Part shown: positions 35,830 to 47,221 of the stretch, piece by piece | How the letters are laid out: each line of letters starts with the position of its first letter | How positions within the stretch are numbered: the stretch's first letter is position 1 | Made by a program: the position numbers and the translations under genes | Source: Thecaphora thlaspeos | Lineage: Eukaryota; Basidiomycota; Ustilaginomycetes; Urocystidales; Glomosporiaceae | Assembly (NCBI GenBank): GCA_900291925.1 | Contig: UWYS01000004.1 | Location: forward strand, 124,001-188,000 | Length of the DNA: 64,000 bases | Direction of reading: 5' to 3' | The notes under the pieces: generated by a model | What the model was told of the DNA's origin: nothing | The model's database searches: none | Seen by the model: only the letters and a program-made list of their open reading frames with translations

Positions 35830-36897
35830 ATGTCCGCTGCCACCGAGAGCGCCCCAGTCGCCTCCCGCGCCACCCCGGCCAAGGACGCCTTTGTGCACAG
35901 TGAGGCGCTCCAGCGCATCGTCGCCGTCCCGCTCGTCTCGGACTCGCTCTCGTTCGCCCAGTCGACCATCAACGCCCACCCGCTGCTCGCCCACACCTAC
36001 CACTTTGGCGAGAGCGCGTTCAACTCGTCGCTCAAGGCCGCCTCGCCCATCACGAGCCGCCTCCACCCGCAGCTGGCCTACGTAGACAGCCTCGCCCTCA
36101 AGTCGCTCAACTTTGCCGAGAGCAGGTGGAGCTACCCCTTCCACGCCAACACCAACGAGCTCATCGACGCTGCAAAGGTCCCTGCTGACCAGGCTCGTAG
36201 CTTCGTCCAGGCCTACGCCGCCGCCATCCAGCAGGCCTACGGCGAGCGCGTCTACACGCCCGCAAAGGCCGCCTACGATGCCCACGTCGTTCCCGCCTAC
36301 GACAGCGCCCACACCAAGTTTGACGAGATCAAGAGCCAGAACGCCTACCTCCAGCGCGCCACCGATGTCGTCAAGGACCTCCAGGCCAACCTCGCAAAGA
36401 CGGTCGACAACATCTCTTCACGCGGCAAGCAGGAGGGCGACCAGGCCACGCAGAAGGCTCAGCGGCTCTCCAACGCCCTCTTTGCCGAGGTGAGTACGCC
36501 TATCCAGTGTCGCAGCGATCCCGATATAGCGTCCCGCTCGTGCGCAAATCTTTAAACCCATGGCTTCCATCTTGCCTCCGCATCTCACCCGTCTTTCCGC
36601 CTGCAGCTCGACCGTGTCCGATCCTTTGCCTCGAACCTGCCCGAGGAGGGACGCAAGCGCGTCGGACCCGTCCTTGAGACGTTCACCGAGACATACGAGC
36701 GCCTCTCGAAGGAGGCCCGCAACCCGGAATTGCCCGCGACGACGCGGTTCGTCAACGTGCTGAAGTTTGTCCGCGAGCAGTCGCTCCCCGCCCTGCAGAA
36801 GGCAATCCTCCATCCTTCTTCCACATCGTCCGCCAGCACCACGACCACCTCGACGACGACAACAGAAGAGAAGCCCTCTCCCAACGCCTCCAGCTAG
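35830..36897 (+). CDS. Perilipin-like lipid-droplet protein
   Basis: Two exons, 35830-36489 and 36607-36897, with a 117-nt phase-0 intron (GTGAGT donor); 316 aa. The protein has the fungal perilipin (Mpl1/Ldp1-type) layout: a conserved N-terminal block PLVSDSLSFAQSTINAHPLL, repeated aromatic amphipathic helices (LAYVDSLALKSLNFAESRW), a helical middle (FVQAYAAAIQQAYGERVY), and a Thr/Ser-rich disordered tail. Such proteins coat lipid droplets and limit lipolysis; orthologs in oleaginous yeasts are abundant. Codon choice is strongly C-ending (GCC, CTC, AAG), as in highly expressed genes. No membrane segment or signal peptide is present, as expected. Confidence 0.8.
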
Positions 36898-37325
36898 GGT
36901 CCTTTTCGTCCAACAGCCGCGTCCCGTCACTTGTTCCCTATCCTGTTCTTCACCCCTCTTTTACTAGACATGTCCCCTTGACCCTTCTCTAACTTTCCCC
37001 GGCCGCATGTCCGCTTGTCCTTGTGTTCCGTCCCGTGTTTACCATTGATATACCGCTATCCCCCCCACCCCCTTTCATCCCACCGTTGAAGCAATCGCTC
37101 GAAGATGATAGTGACACATCGAAGTCGATAAGGGTGGACCGTGGAAAAAGGTCGCCGCAACGCGTCTTCGGCAGCGCGTCGCCCGATCGGTCGGTCGGCG
37201 CAACGCTGTAGAAACGAGGGGCAAGCCTTGGTCAATCACTGAGCTAGCAACAAGACGACGATGCAAGCATCCGAGCGATTCAAGCAAGATGTATGTACGT
37301 ACGGCAGCACTGCGCAAGGCAGCTG
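36898..37325. other. Convergent 3' region
   Basis: Gap between the stop of the perilipin gene (plus) and the stop of the P450 relic (minus). It contains the two 3' ends and no visible gene or repeat. Confidence 0.4.
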
Positions 37326-38549
37326 CTAAGCGTCGATCCTCGTGATCCTCAGGGGCATCTGGGGACCGAGGTCCTCCTGCCCCTCGATCCTGCTGCGTAG
37401 CGTGATGGCCTGTTTCCTCTCTACCTTCCAACGCTGTACGTTTTCGAACTGGAACCTGCCTACGAGCGAGCAGAGCAAAGCCTTGAACTCTGCAATGGCG
37501 AAACGATTTCCAATGCATCCACGCGGACCGGCGATGAAGGTCATGAGATGCATGGGCAACCCGCTCTTCTTGGCGGATTCAGGTAGCGAATCGTCCAACC
37601 ACCTATCGGGATCAAAGGAAGATGCCGTTGGTCCCCAGATTGCCTCTGAGAGATTCATGGCTTGGATGGGGATGATGAGGTCTTGTCCTTCGAAGATGGG
37701 GATGGACGTGATGCTTTCGTTGCCGTTTCGATCGAGGTAGGCCTGCGAGAGCGGTATGACGTCCGACCGTGTACAGGTGCGGATCGTAGAGGGCACAGGA
37801 GAGACGTAGCGCATCATCTCCTTGGCGAATCGATCCAGGTACGGCATCGTCATCAGTTCGTCGTAGCCTACTTCGCTCCGTTCCATCTTTGCGCCAAAGT
37901 GGTCGTGGATCTCGGCGCGAAGCTTCGCCTGGACATCCAGGTGGTCGCCCAGCACGTGCAGAGCCCAGCTGGTCTGTGTAGAGGTCGTCTCGTTGCCTGC
38001 TAGCAGGAGTGTCGTGATCTGCCCGATCAGCTCGCTGTCGCTCAGCTTTTCGCGTGGCGAAACGTCGGCGGCCATGTTGGCGCGCATCATGAGGTGCAGT
38101 AGGTCCTTGCCCGCCGAGATCGTCGTTCCGTCCTCGCGCACCGTCGCGGCGGCGTCGTCGAGGCGCTCGTCGAAATCGGCTTTCGTCATCTTCTCGCCTC
38201 CTCCCCCTGCGCCGAGCGCGGTGGTGGCGGCACCATCGCGACTGCGTTGTTCCGACCCGGCAAGCATCTCGCCCTGGATCTCCTTCTTCTGCTCGACAAT
38301 GGCGATCGAGACGCGCTCGAGCGCGGCGTAGGTGCTGTCCATTGCCTTTTGCCTTTTTGTCGGGAAGTTGCGCACCCATCCCAACGCGGGGAGGTTGGAG
38401 AGATAGAGCTGCATGAAGCGTACAAAGCCGATCTGCGACATGGCCTTCATGAGCTGCTGGAACGAATGGTTGATGACGTCCCTGCTGCCGCTGCTTGGCG
38501 CCGAGAGCGAGCAAAGGGTGGGCGTGGACGAGGGACGAGAGGAAGGCAA
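37326..38549 (-). pseudogene. Cytochrome P450 lacking its N-terminus
   Basis: About 400 in-frame codons hold the C-terminal two-thirds of a P450. The I-helix LLLAGNETTSTQTSW, the K-helix ExxR (KEMMRYVSPV), the PERF-like FDPDRWLDD, and the heme loop FIAGPRGCIGNRFA with its cysteine ligand are all intact. Missing are the membrane anchor, the proline hinge and helices A to about D, roughly 130-150 residues. No ATG precedes the conserved region in frame; the first is at MKAMSQIGF, too late. Upstream the sequence becomes low-complexity and then two minisatellites, leaving no room for a normal N-terminus. I take it as a truncated gene. The family resembles fungal CYP3/CYP4-like monooxygenases; the substrate is unknown. 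Confidence 0.75.
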
Positions 38550-38889
38550 CGTCGAGCCGCGAGGAGAGCGAGGCGTGGAGCGTCATTGCGGTGGCGAGCG
38601 AACGGAGGGGTGAGCCTGGGTAAGCAGGATAAAGGGAGAGAGGCACGCAGGCCAGCCGTCAAGAGGATGGTGGAGGTCGGAAGGAAGCCGGAGGAGGGCG
38701 GCGTAGTGAGTGGAGCGCGCAAAGACGACGACGACGACGACGACGAATGCGGGGAGGGGCGGGAGGCGGAGCGTAGCCGGGCCAAAGGCGACCCTTTAGT
38801 CAGCCGCGGCCGCTCGCCAAGGCGCCAAGGCGGCAAGCGCCGAAGCGCAAAAAACACACATAGCGGGCCAGCCGGTAGCAGGTATGTAG
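38550..38889. other. Low-complexity flank of the truncated P450
   Basis: No coding homology is seen. A GACGAC run lies near 38725-38745. The segment sits where the P450 N-terminus should be. Confidence 0.4.
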
Positions 38890-39029
38890 TCACGGCCACA
38901 GTCACAGTCACGGCCACAGTCACAGTCACAGTCACGGCCACAGTCACGGCCACAGTCACAGTCACAGTCACGGCCACAGTCACGGCCACAGTCACGGCCA
39001 CAGTCACAGTCACGGCCACAGCCACAGTT
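38890..39029. repeat. Hexamer minisatellite of CACAGT and CACGGC units
   Basis: About 23 six-base units alternate between CACAGT and CACGGC in an irregular order (groups of one to three CACAGT between CACGGC). It reads as a Thr-Ala/Thr-Val polymer in one frame, but that frame is not part of a supported gene. Confidence 0.9.
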
Positions 39030-39090
39030 GTGAGTGCAGCGGACCCTTTCACCTTTCACTTCCGCCGGTTCGGTGTGTTGCTTACTCTGC

Positions 39091-39222
39091 AATCCCTGTA
39101 ATCCCTGTAATCCCTGCAATCCCTGTAATCCCTGCAATCCCTGTAATCCCTGCAATCCCTGCAATCCCTGCAATCCCTGCAATCCCTGCAATCCCTGCAA
39201 TCCCTGCAATCCCTGCAATCCC
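39091..39222. repeat. Nonamer minisatellite, AATCCCTGY x14
   Basis: Fourteen full copies of AATCCCTGC/AATCCCTGT plus a partial copy. The first seven mix C and T at the last base (T,T,C,T,C,T,C); the remaining copies are all C. It ends 80 bases before the TTI1 start codon, so it lies in the TTI1 promoter or leader. Confidence 0.92.
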
Positions 39223-39301
39223 TTCCTCTCTTCTCTTCTTCCCACACAGCCAACAACACCACTTCGCTGGGCCACTGCCGCCTCTCGACAGCACACTCGC
39301 A

Positions 39302-42300
39302 ATGTTTGCACACCGTTTCCCCGGCGGAGGAAGCTACCCTCCGCCCAGCATGATGCCATCCTCCAGCACCGCCGCTGCTCCCGCCGCGCCCTCGCCCTCG
39401 TCGTCCAACACACCCTTTCTGCGCCTCAAACCCATCTGCGTACAGCTCCTCGGCCTCACCTCCACGACGGCCTTCTCCAAGCAACAGGCAAAGACGCTCA
39501 CCTTCGCACTCCAGCGTCTCAAACACCTTCTCGCAGACCTGGCATCGCAGCGCAATGCCGACGACGACGTGCCGCTCCTCACACCCGCCCTCATACACTA
39601 CGTCTTCTTCCCCATCGCACAGCTGCTCAGATCATCGCGAGACGGCGCAGCAGACCTGCCCGATCAGGCGCGCCAGCTCGTCTTCGAGTGCCTCTCCCTG
39701 CTCGTCTCCCACTGGTGGCGCGCCTGGGCACAAGGTGCCACCTCAGCCAGCGCCAAGCCTCCAGCCCAGCCGCAATGGGCCGTATGGCAGCAGCTCGTCA
39801 TTCTCGCATCCGTCGCCATAGGCGGATCGCCAAGCGTCCATACCCCGGCCGCTTCCTCGTCAGCACCATCGCCGCCGCCGCCATCGTCGAGCTTCAGCGA
39901 CGAGGCACGTTGCGCCGCCCTCGAATTCCTCCTGCAGCTCCTCCAGCCACGCTTCGAGTCGCCGCGAGCGGCAACGCAGCTGCCAAAGGGAAAGCAGCGG
40001 CGGCAACAGCAAAAGGACTGGGAATGGGACGGCGTGTCCGACCTCCCCGCGCTGGACGAACTCGAACGAGAAGAAGCGGACGAGGAGGCAGGGGCAGCAG
40101 CAGCCGCTCCGACGGCAGCAGACCAGGGCAAGGCGTACAACAACGCAAGCTCCGTCAGACAGCAGATCTACCCCTCGACAGCACACCTCGACTTCTTCCT
40201 CAGCAATACGACCGCAAGGGGGGCGCTTGGGCACGCCCTCGCCTCTTGCCTCGAGCTGTCGTGCCAGAGCGACCGCATGGTGGAGCTGCGCGTGGCAAGC
40301 TTGCGTGCCGCCCACGTCATCCTCACCACCTGGTTTGCCACCGCCACCGACGTCAGCAAACCGACGTGTGGCCCCACAGATGGAGGCGACGACAACGCCG
40401 TCTTTCAGCTGCCAGCCTTGGCCTTCGTACGGGTGGGCAGCGATTCTGCATCCGCGCCGCTGTCCGATGAGACTCGCAGCGGCCTCGCTGAGCGTGCCGC
40501 CACCCGCGTCCGGCCCCTGCTGCCCGGCATCACCAGCTCCTTGACGCGGCTGATCTCGAGTCGGCTCAAGAAGCACCCTTCGAGCGCGGCGCAGAGGGAG
40601 ACTCCAGCTTTGCTCTCCTCTATCGCACTGTCGATGTTGCGCGACCTCATCCTCCTCAGCCTCGGCGACGTGACGACGAGGGCCTTTCGCGAGAAGAGTG
40701 ACAGCACCGAGGTCAAGGCAAGACTGGCGGAAGAGGACCGAGAGCGGATGCTGGGTGATATCACGCCCAGCATCCGGACGCTCGACGACTTTGCTGCGGC
40801 TGCACAGCAGATGACTGGAGATGATCCAGCAGCCGCGCAAGGCCCTGTCGAAGCGCAGTCCGACCAGTCGCAAGCGACCGACGATGACGCCGAGGTCACG
40901 TCCGAGCTGCCGCCAACCGAAGGCGGCGCAGACGAAGCCGATACAGCGCCCAAGTACCTTCTCTCGACGCTGGCCCGCATCCAGATTGCGCTGCGCTCCT
41001 TTGCCCCGCTCGCTGCTCCCTTTTCCACGCGGTCGGTCTCCTCGCCTCCGACGCACACGGCGACCCGCCGCGCTCTCGTCGCCTTGGCAGCCTCGCTCTT
41101 TGTGCACATGGGCGGCACACTGGCCTGGTTCGACGCCCGGCTCCGGCACGAGGCGGCGGTCCTGTCCGCAGTGTCGCGCGAGAGTGCGCTCGAGATGCTC
41201 TTCTCCTGGCTCGTCGACTCTAGTGGCGACAATGACATCGAGACTGTCGCCCGGGACGCTCGGGGGGCGCTTGAAGTCATCTTCGCCGCGACCAGCGGCG
41301 ACGACGACGACGACGGCGACGATACGGAGCCGACTTCGCCTCGGGCGCGGACACTGGCTGCCTTGTCGGCGATGACGGCCCGGGCGCTCGCGGAACTACC
41401 CAAGGCGGTACGAGCCCAGGACGACGGCAAGGTGGAGCGGCTGGCGAACCGGCTCAAAACGGCTGCTAGCCTCGCCAGCGGGACGCTCAAAACGGAGACG
41501 GGCTGCATACAATCGCCCGAGGCCGTGGCAGCCCTCGCGCAGCTGCTTGGTCCCGCCGGCGGCGTCGAACAGTGGGGCACGGGTCTGGCCGACGCACTGC
41601 GCATCAACGCTTCCCACGTCACCGCCTCGCAGGATCTAGGAACCGCCTGGCCGCCTCGTCCCGCTCTCCAAGGGCTCGAGACCGCATCGAGCCGGAGCAT
41701 CATGGACATGTTGCGCACGTTTGGCCGCGCGGCCGCCTGTGTCGCGGCGGAGCAACTGCGGCAGCAGACCTCATCCTCCTCCCCTCCCACCTTCGGCATC
41801 GGCAAAGCCAAGACGGATCTGGCGACGTTCCACCTCGTCCTCTTCTTCATCCGTCAAGGACGGAGGTATCGCACCTGCTGCGTCAGCGCCAGCGACGGCG
41901 GCGGCAACGGCGACCTCGAAGCGCAGCGCACGCGCTCGTTGACAGCGCTGATGATCGCGTCCGAGCTGGTACGCGGCGTCGCAGAGGAGCTTGACGATGC
42001 CAAGCTCGCGACGCTCGGACGGGATGTGGGCAAGAGATTGAGGAGGACGGCGCACAAGCTCGGCAAGCAGGTGTTTGAGCTGGTCATGGAGATGTGGGAG
42101 GGGGACTGGGAGGAGGTCATCGATTCCGACTTGACCTTCCGCCCTAGCACGGAGCACCAGCTCGACGGTGGTGGCGACAGCCGAGGAGGGCGTGGTGGAG
42201 ATGCGAGAGACGTCATCGGACTAGCGCACGACGGCGACGACGGCGGTCAGCTGGTCGAACGAGTTAAAGGGCTTTCCCTCTCGCCCACCAGCGTCCAGCG

Positions 42301-44047
42301 TCCAGAACGCTTCGGCCCCGCTCTCGACCTCGCCTTTGTTGGGCCAGCGACCATCAACAGCAGCGCCCTCTCCACCGCCAACCGCTCCTCCTCCGGTCCC
42401 GCCACGCTCGCCTCTCGCCTCACACGTGCCACCTCGTCGCTGCTCATCTCCAACAGCTACCTGCTGTCGCTTCTCTCCTCATCCTCTCTCCTGCTCGGCA
42501 CCTCCTTCCGCCCGCTGCTCCTGCAGGGCATGTATCCACTCACGGCCGGTCTGGCGTCGTCTGACCAGCTCGTGCGCACGTCTGCCGACCTAGCGTTCCG
42601 GGACGTGGCGCACGCCTCCAACTACGCGAGCGTCGAGAGCTGCGTACTGGACCATGCCGACTACCTGCTCGGTGCGGCCTGTCAGCGTCTCGTATCGGGG
42701 TTGGACGAGGAGTTGCGAGCCACCTGCCTCTCACCCTCCCATCCATCCGAGGACGGCAACACGACGGTCATGCCCTTCCTATCGGCGCAGAGGGCACCGT
42801 TCGTGCTGGTGGAGATGATAAGGATGTTGGGATCAGAAGTGGTTCCGCTGGTAGAGGATGCCGTCGACGAGATCTTGGATGCTCTGGATAGGTTCCATGC
42901 CTATCGAGATGTTTGCACGGGCCTGTTGGGCGTGCTCGAGGGGACGTTGGAAGTGTTGGCATCAGAGGAGAAACAGATCCGTCTCGATCGTTCACCCATC
43001 GCGACGCATCGATCCGGCGATACGATCGACGAGTTTGAAAAGTGGTATCGTCGCACTGTCGAACCTTGCTCTTCGGACGATCAAGACGAAACGACACCTC
43101 AAACAACCGACGACCCTCCCGTCTCCTCCACCACCGCCGCCGACGAGGAGGCGACGCAAACGCAAAAAGTCGTCGAGACTATCATGTCCAAGTCGGTACC
43201 CTTCCTCTCTCACGCCTCGTCGCACTTTCGTTTGTCCGTTCTTCAACTTTTGCAGCACGGCGTTTGCATCCTAGGTTCTCAAAAGAGGCAAGGTCAGCTG
43301 CTGCCCATCATTAACGCCTTCTGGCCTTTCCTCATGGCTCGTCTTGGTCGATCCACCACCTCATCTTCAGGCGGGGTGAGGAAGGAAGCTGGCATACTTA
43401 CGTCGTGCGACACGACGACACGGGAGACGAGAGGAATGGTGGAAGGGAAAGGTTCAACAGAGACGGAACCGTTCGTATGGATCGAAGCTGTACGACTTGT
43501 GGAAACGTGCGTCGAGCACGTAGGCGAATTTGTATCGCGCAAAGTCGAGAGGGAAGCGTGGCCTCGTCTCCAACATCTGCTACACCTCCACTCGACTCGA
43601 TACGCTCCTCGGTCCACCAACCACCTCCTACCCGTCTCCACCTCGCTAACAACCACAAAGACACACCATGCTACAACACCGTTCATCCTTCCATCCTCTT
43701 CAAGTCTCCAAACGGATCTAACCATCTCCATCCTATCCGTCCTCTCGACCGTCACGACACATCTGGGCGTAAGGATGTCGGAGAAGGTAGCTTGGTCTAT
43801 CGCTACTGATCCGAACATCCTCGCGACGTTGGATAGCAGACAGCCGAGCAAAGTGACGAGACAGGCGCAAAGGTTGTATCGCAGCTTGGCAAGCAGGAAT
43901 TGGGATGCTACCTGGTTGGTCCTGTCTTCTGCCTTTCCCTCGCAGTCGTCAAAGACGCCAGAGGAGGGAGGGATGGGCTTACTGTGGCTTAGACAGGACG
44001 CGGTACAGGTTGAGAAGAACTTGGTGGATAGGCTGTTGGTTCTTTGA
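39302..44047 (+). CDS. TTI1: TELO2-interacting protein 1 homolog (Tti1), HEAT-repeat PIKK chaperone factor
   Basis: Single-exon frame of 1581 aa. The N-terminal signature [13 protein letters not shown] and the block [12 protein letters not shown] followed by [13 protein letters not shown] match Tti1. The rest is a HEAT-type helical solenoid with acidic loops (GDDDDDGDD). C-terminal blocks [20 protein letters not shown] and [16 protein letters not shown] also fit the family. Tti1 forms the TTT complex with Tel2 and Tti2, which with Hsp90 matures PIKK kinases (Tor, Tel1/ATM, Mec1/ATR). A PIKK gene (TEL1) lies at the end of the same window. The protein is longer than human TTI1 (1089 aa) because of Ser/Ala/Asp-rich inserts. 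The start codon is right after the nonamer repeat. Confidence 0.85.
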   Translation: MFAHRFPGGGSYPPPSMMPSSSTAAAPAAPSPSSSNTPFLRLKPICVQLLGLTSTTAFSKQQAKTLTFALQRLKHLLADLASQRNADDDVPLLTPALIHYVFFPIAQLLRSSRDGAADLPDQARQLVFECLSLLVSHWWRAWAQGATSASAKPPAQPQWAVWQQLVILASVAIGGSPSVHTPAASSSAPSPPPPSSSFSDEARCAALEFLLQLLQPRFESPRAATQLPKGKQRRQQQKDWEWDGVSDLPALDELEREEADEEAGAAAAAPTAADQGKAYNNASSVRQQIYPSTAHLDFFLSNTTARGALGHALASCLELSCQSDRMVELRVASLRAAHVILTTWFATATDVSKPTCGPTDGGDDNAVFQLPALAFVRVGSDSASAPLSDETRSGLAERAATRVRPLLPGITSSLTRLISSRLKKHPSSAAQRETPALLSSIALSMLRDLILLSLGDVTTRAFREKSDSTEVKARLAEEDRERMLGDITPSIRTLDDFAAAAQQMTGDDPAAAQGPVEAQSDQSQATDDDAEVTSELPPTEGGADEADTAPKYLLSTLARIQIALRSFAPLAAPFSTRSVSSPPTHTATRRALVALAASLFVHMGGTLAWFDARLRHEAAVLSAVSRESALEMLFSWLVDSSGDNDIETVARDARGALEVIFAATSGDDDDDGDDTEPTSPRARTLAALSAMTARALAELPKAVRAQDDGKVERLANRLKTAASLASGTLKTETGCIQSPEAVAALAQLLGPAGGVEQWGTGLADALRINASHVTASQDLGTAWPPRPALQGLETASSRSIMDMLRTFGRAAACVAAEQLRQQTSSSSPPTFGIGKAKTDLATFHLVLFFIRQGRRYRTCCVSASDGGGNGDLEAQRTRSLTALMIASELVRGVAEELDDAKLATLGRDVGKRLRRTAHKLGKQVFELVMEMWEGDWEEVIDSDLTFRPSTEHQLDGGGDSRGGRGGDARDVIGLAHDGDDGGQLVERVKGLSLSPTSVQRPERFGPALDLAFVGPATINSSALSTANRSSSGPATLASRLTRATSSLLISNSYLLSLLSSSSLLLGTSFRPLLLQGMYPLTAGLASSDQLVRTSADLAFRDVAHASNYASVESCVLDHADYLLGAACQRLVSGLDEELRATCLSPSHPSEDGNTTVMPFLSAQRAPFVLVEMIRMLGSEVVPLVEDAVDEILDALDRFHAYRDVCTGLLGVLEGTLEVLASEEKQIRLDRSPIATHRSGDTIDEFEKWYRRTVEPCSSDDQDETTPQTTDDPPVSSTTAADEEATQTQKVVETIMSKSVPFLSHASSHFRLSVLQLLQHGVCILGSQKRQGQLLPIINAFWPFLMARLGRSTTSSSGGVRKEAGILTSCDTTTRETRGMVEGKGSTETEPFVWIEAVRLVETCVEHVGEFVSRKVEREAWPRLQHLLHLHSTRYAPRSTNHLLPVSTSLTTTKTHHATTPFILPSSSSLQTDLTISILSVLSTVTTHLGVRMSEKVAWSIATDPNILATLDSRQPSKVTRQAQRLYRSLASRNWDATWLVLSSAFPSQSSKTPEEGGMGLLWLRQDAVQVEKNLVDRLLVL

Positions 44048-44319
44048 TGCGCGGCGACGGGGAGACGAGGGGGATGGGTTCCTTGGTTCGCTAGAGCCGC
44101 TTGAGGAAGGACGATGCGTAGCGATACCTTCATGCAACGGAGGCGCGTCGACGAGCTGTGCGTAGCAAAGGGATTTTCGTGTGTGCTGTGTGCTTGTCTG
44201 CGTGCGACTGGGAAGAGGGCCAAACACACGGCAACGACTGAAACCGAACGGAGCGCGGCGACGTTGTGACGATGGCCAAGGGACCATCGTTGGCGATGCG
44301 ACAACCGTCCGAGCGTAGG

Positions 44320-45010
44320 CTACTTGTTCGCGAGCTTCGACTCCACACCCTGCGCAACGACCTCGGACCCTGCCGCCGAGTCGGTTCCGCTGATGACCTC
44401 GTCCGCCAGCTGAGCGCTCTCGCTCCTCTGCACCATTCGCCTGTCGGGCGACACTGGCGGCGTGATTGGATGTCTACCCTGCTCTTTGGGGAGCCTATGA
44501 TTGTCCTCCGACCTGACCGCATGCTTCTCCTGCAGCGTCTTGCAGATCCATTCGTCCGCACAGGGGTCGGTGACCTTTCGGTCGTCAGCCGCGATAGGCG
44601 GGTGCTGTGGTTCGTCCTTGACCTTTGAGTGCGCAGGCGGGGTGACGCTGGCCTCTTGCATCGAAGCGCTCGATGTGGCAGAGTGCGAAGGGAAAGACTG
44701 GAGGAGGCAGTGCAGCAGCACAAAGTAGCGCGCTAGAGCGTAGGTGAGGAGGACGAGCATCAAGATCGCTATGTCGGGCGTCGTGCTGTGGGGGGCGGCG
44801 GCCGAGAAGTCGGAGAACGAGAAGATCAGGGGTCAGCATGGTGCGGCTCCCTCAATGAATGCAATAGAAACAGCGATGAGGCGGAAGGACACCTGACCGA
44901 AACTGGATCGGGACCACGGGTGGGCCACTTGCGTCCGACACCCCGGAGAGAGACGTGAAGAGGGAGATGCGGGGCAGAGAGGGGAGGAGGCCTTGAACAG
45001 CTTCGAGCAT
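44320..45010 (-). CDS. Small single-pass membrane protein, unknown function, 192 aa
   Basis: Two exons, 45010-44898 and 44785-44320. The 112-nt intron has a weaker donor GTCAGG and acceptor CCACAG; the split Arg codon joins PPVVPIQF to TTPDIAIL. One transmembrane helix is visible (ILMLVLLTYALARYFVLLHC). The short N-terminal part (MLEAVQGLLPSLPRISLF) has no signal peptide. The tail of about 125 residues is hydrophilic with acidic and basic patches and looks disordered. I do not recognise the family. The exon join is inferred, since one stop lies in the intron in the exon-2 frame. The membrane anchor and conserved-looking exon 1 make a real gene likely. Confidence 0.5.
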
Positions 45011-45766
45011 GGTGAAGCGGATATATTTTTGATGAGCTGTACTGATGGTGCTGGTTCGAGCTGGTATTGGCGATGGGCAGATGTCGATGGCGATGAGTGA
45101 TGATGGAAGGATGTGTGGACGGACGGATGGACGGATGGACGGATGATTGGGTGGTGATGGTGGGAGGGCAAAGGGCATACATCCCTGCCCCTCTGCCCGG
45201 TGCAAAGACAAAGAGCGCTGCTGAGCGGGCGCCACCGATGAGACGAGACGAGCGTGTGGCAGGCGCACGGACGTAGGCCACCAGGCCACCAGGCCACCAG
45301 GCCGCCCGCTCGTCCGTCTGCAGAATTGCCGCGCCCTTTCGAAGCTCACTCGGCCCAGACACGGCGCAGCGTCGTCGTCGTCGGCGAGGTTCAACAAGAG
45401 CGCCAGGACGAGCAACTCCCAGCACGCCTCACAAGGCAAAAAAAAAACAAATAATAATAATAATAAATAATAATAAAGCTGGCGACGGCGCGCTCTGAGC
45501 GTCAAGGAATGACTTGCCTGGCGCGATCTGAAGGCGAACGGTTCGACGAAGACCCATGGAAGCGCGCGCTGGCCTGCTGATGGAGAGCGGCACGTCTTTC
45601 GCCCGCACAGCAAGGCCAAGGACAAGAGCAGATAAGCGCTTGTCAAGGTGGTATCTTGATTGTATGCGTGCGTGTATGCGCGTGTCTGTCTTGCGCGACG
45701 GCCGTTACAACGTCTACTGTCGAGCTCTCATCGAGATCCGTCTGTACTCGCAAATCGTCGCGGGTT
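45011..45766. promoter_or_regulatory. Intergenic region with simple repeats
   Basis: Upstream region of the small membrane protein gene. It contains GGACGGAT units at about 45117-45146, three CCACCAGG units near 45280-45302, and an A-run followed by AAT repeats at about 45439-45477. No gene was recognised; a plus-strand open frame at 45556-45819 has no domain. Confidence 0.45.
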
Positions 45767-46903
45767 CTAGTCAAAGAAGATGCTTGATGCGCCGCCCGTA
45801 CCTCCGGGAACGCTGTTGAACCGGCAAAGGTAGAGGCAACGGCAGACGCTGGACAGGGTCAGCGACAGTACGGCCGGCTGTGCATCGTCCTCTGAAGGTA
45901 TGGGACGGTGTCGCCCTTGTGCTACTCACCGCACCCGGCGTGTCGGCCTGAAGCCGTTGTGGCTCTTTGCGTCGTTCGGGACGCCCTCGTACTTTGCGGC
46001 CGGAGCGATGGCGTCGTCCGACTCTCGAGCAGCAGGAGCAGCGGCACCGGCAAAGATCTGAGATTGCGGCTGCGTCCATCTTCCAGCGGGTGGCGGGATG
46101 TTTTCGGCGTCCTCGCGACGGGCGTCGAGCTCGGCTGGAGCCTGGCGCGATGCCGGGGGCTTGATGGGCCTCTCGCCCGCCTCGTCGACGTTGCCAAAGA
46201 GGGACGTGATCTGCGCCGAGCCTCCTCCCGGAAGCTCGCGCACCTTTCGCGTCGGGCGGAAGACCTCGCCGGAGCTGGTGTAGACGACGTTGGCCTGCCT
46301 AGCCTCTTCGCTCGCCCGGGCCGCAGACGCCGTCCTTGCGGTGCTAGACTCCTGCGCAGCGGTGTGAGAAGCGGCAGCGGAGGCGGAGGAGGCAGCCTGC
46401 GATGGTGCAGCTCCATCGTCGCTCAGCCTGCCGATGGTGGCGTACCTGGGAGGTGGCAAGATGCGGGAAGGAGCAAAAAGAGGGGAGTGACATCGCATCA
46501 GCCGGGCTGTCACTAAACTGGGCCTGGTGCGATCGCATGAACGAGCACAGTAGATGCAGCCTGCCACCTGCTCAAGCACCATCCTTGACTCACCTTGGGA
46601 GCCTGACGAGCTCGGTAAAGTTGGGGCCGACGTGGACATTGAGCTGCTTGAGGAAGTCGACGAGTTCCGCCTTGGTGAAGACGATGTGGTGGTTCTGAGG
46701 CAGGTTGCCTGGCCGACAAGGAAAGCAAAGGGGCGGGAGCGGGTACGCAGGCGAACGGGCGCCAGAGGGGAACGCAGTCAGGGCGGAAGACGCTCCAGCA
46801 GCATGCAAGCAGGTCCAGGGCCAACGTGCTTACCGAGCTGGAAAGCCCAGTCCTTTGCGTTGGACGTCTCGCGGTCAAAGCTGGGGTCGGGTGTGAAGGT
46901 CAT
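45767..46903 (-). CDS. Protein with two SPIRAL1-like motifs (putative microtubule-associated), 248 aa
   Basis: Four exons: 46903-46834, 46708-46594, 46445-45930 and 45812-45767. Introns are 125, 148 and 117 nt with GTAAGC, GTGAGT and GTGAGT donors. The last exon codes only 15 codons and completes a second copy of a motif. Copy 1 reads FRPTRKVRELPGGGSAQITS then LFG; copy 2 reads FRPTRRVRVPGGTGGASSIF then F. This resembles the RPSTKVxxxPGGxSS...LF motif of plant SPIRAL1 and animal HN1/Jupiter microtubule proteins. The N-terminus (TSNAKDWAFQLGNLPQNHHI) is conserved-looking but unknown to me. The middle is Ala/Ser-rich and disordered. The function as a microtubule binder is inference from the motif alone. 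Confidence 0.65.
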
Positions 46904-47221
46904 CGCCGGCTGACTGTACGGTCGGTGGCTCGGATGTGCGTTGGTCGTGTCGTGCCGTGTCGAGTCGCGGCGTGGCGTGGTGTGGCGTTGTGAGAGTGGT
47001 ACTGTAGGTGGTTGAGGGAGCAGAGCAAAGATGCGGGCGGGCCCGCCGCGCGTGTTGCTCTCTGCGCCCGCGCCTGCCCGCCCCACCTCCGACAGACACA
47101 CCCGCGCACGTCCCTTTCTCTCTTTCGAGCCCCAAAAACGCGGCGCACGAGTTGATGGGGATAAGCCTTTGACTTGAATTTGGGTACTATATATTAACTT
47201 TTCCGTCCTATCCTGTCAACA
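46904..47221. promoter_or_regulatory. Promoter region of the SPIRAL1-like gene and upstream of tRNA-Ser
   Basis: The stretch holds GTCGTGTCGTGCCGTGTCG-type repeats near 46945-46990. An AT-rich patch with TATATATTAAC at about 47188-47200 lies 25 bases upstream of the tRNA, where fungal tRNA genes often have a TATA-like element. Confidence 0.4.

Noticed and set aside
39091..39222. Possible CRISPR array
   Set aside because: Units are 9 bp, directly tandem and without spacers; a eukaryotic minisatellite.
39034..39300. Cys-Asn-Pro repeat protein reading through the nonamer array
   Set aside because: Arises because nine bases are three codons; the start is not supported and the frame runs out of phase into TTI1.
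40405..41850. 481-codon minus-strand frame
   Set aside because: Antisense shadow of TTI1; Ser/Ala/Arg-rich without motifs.
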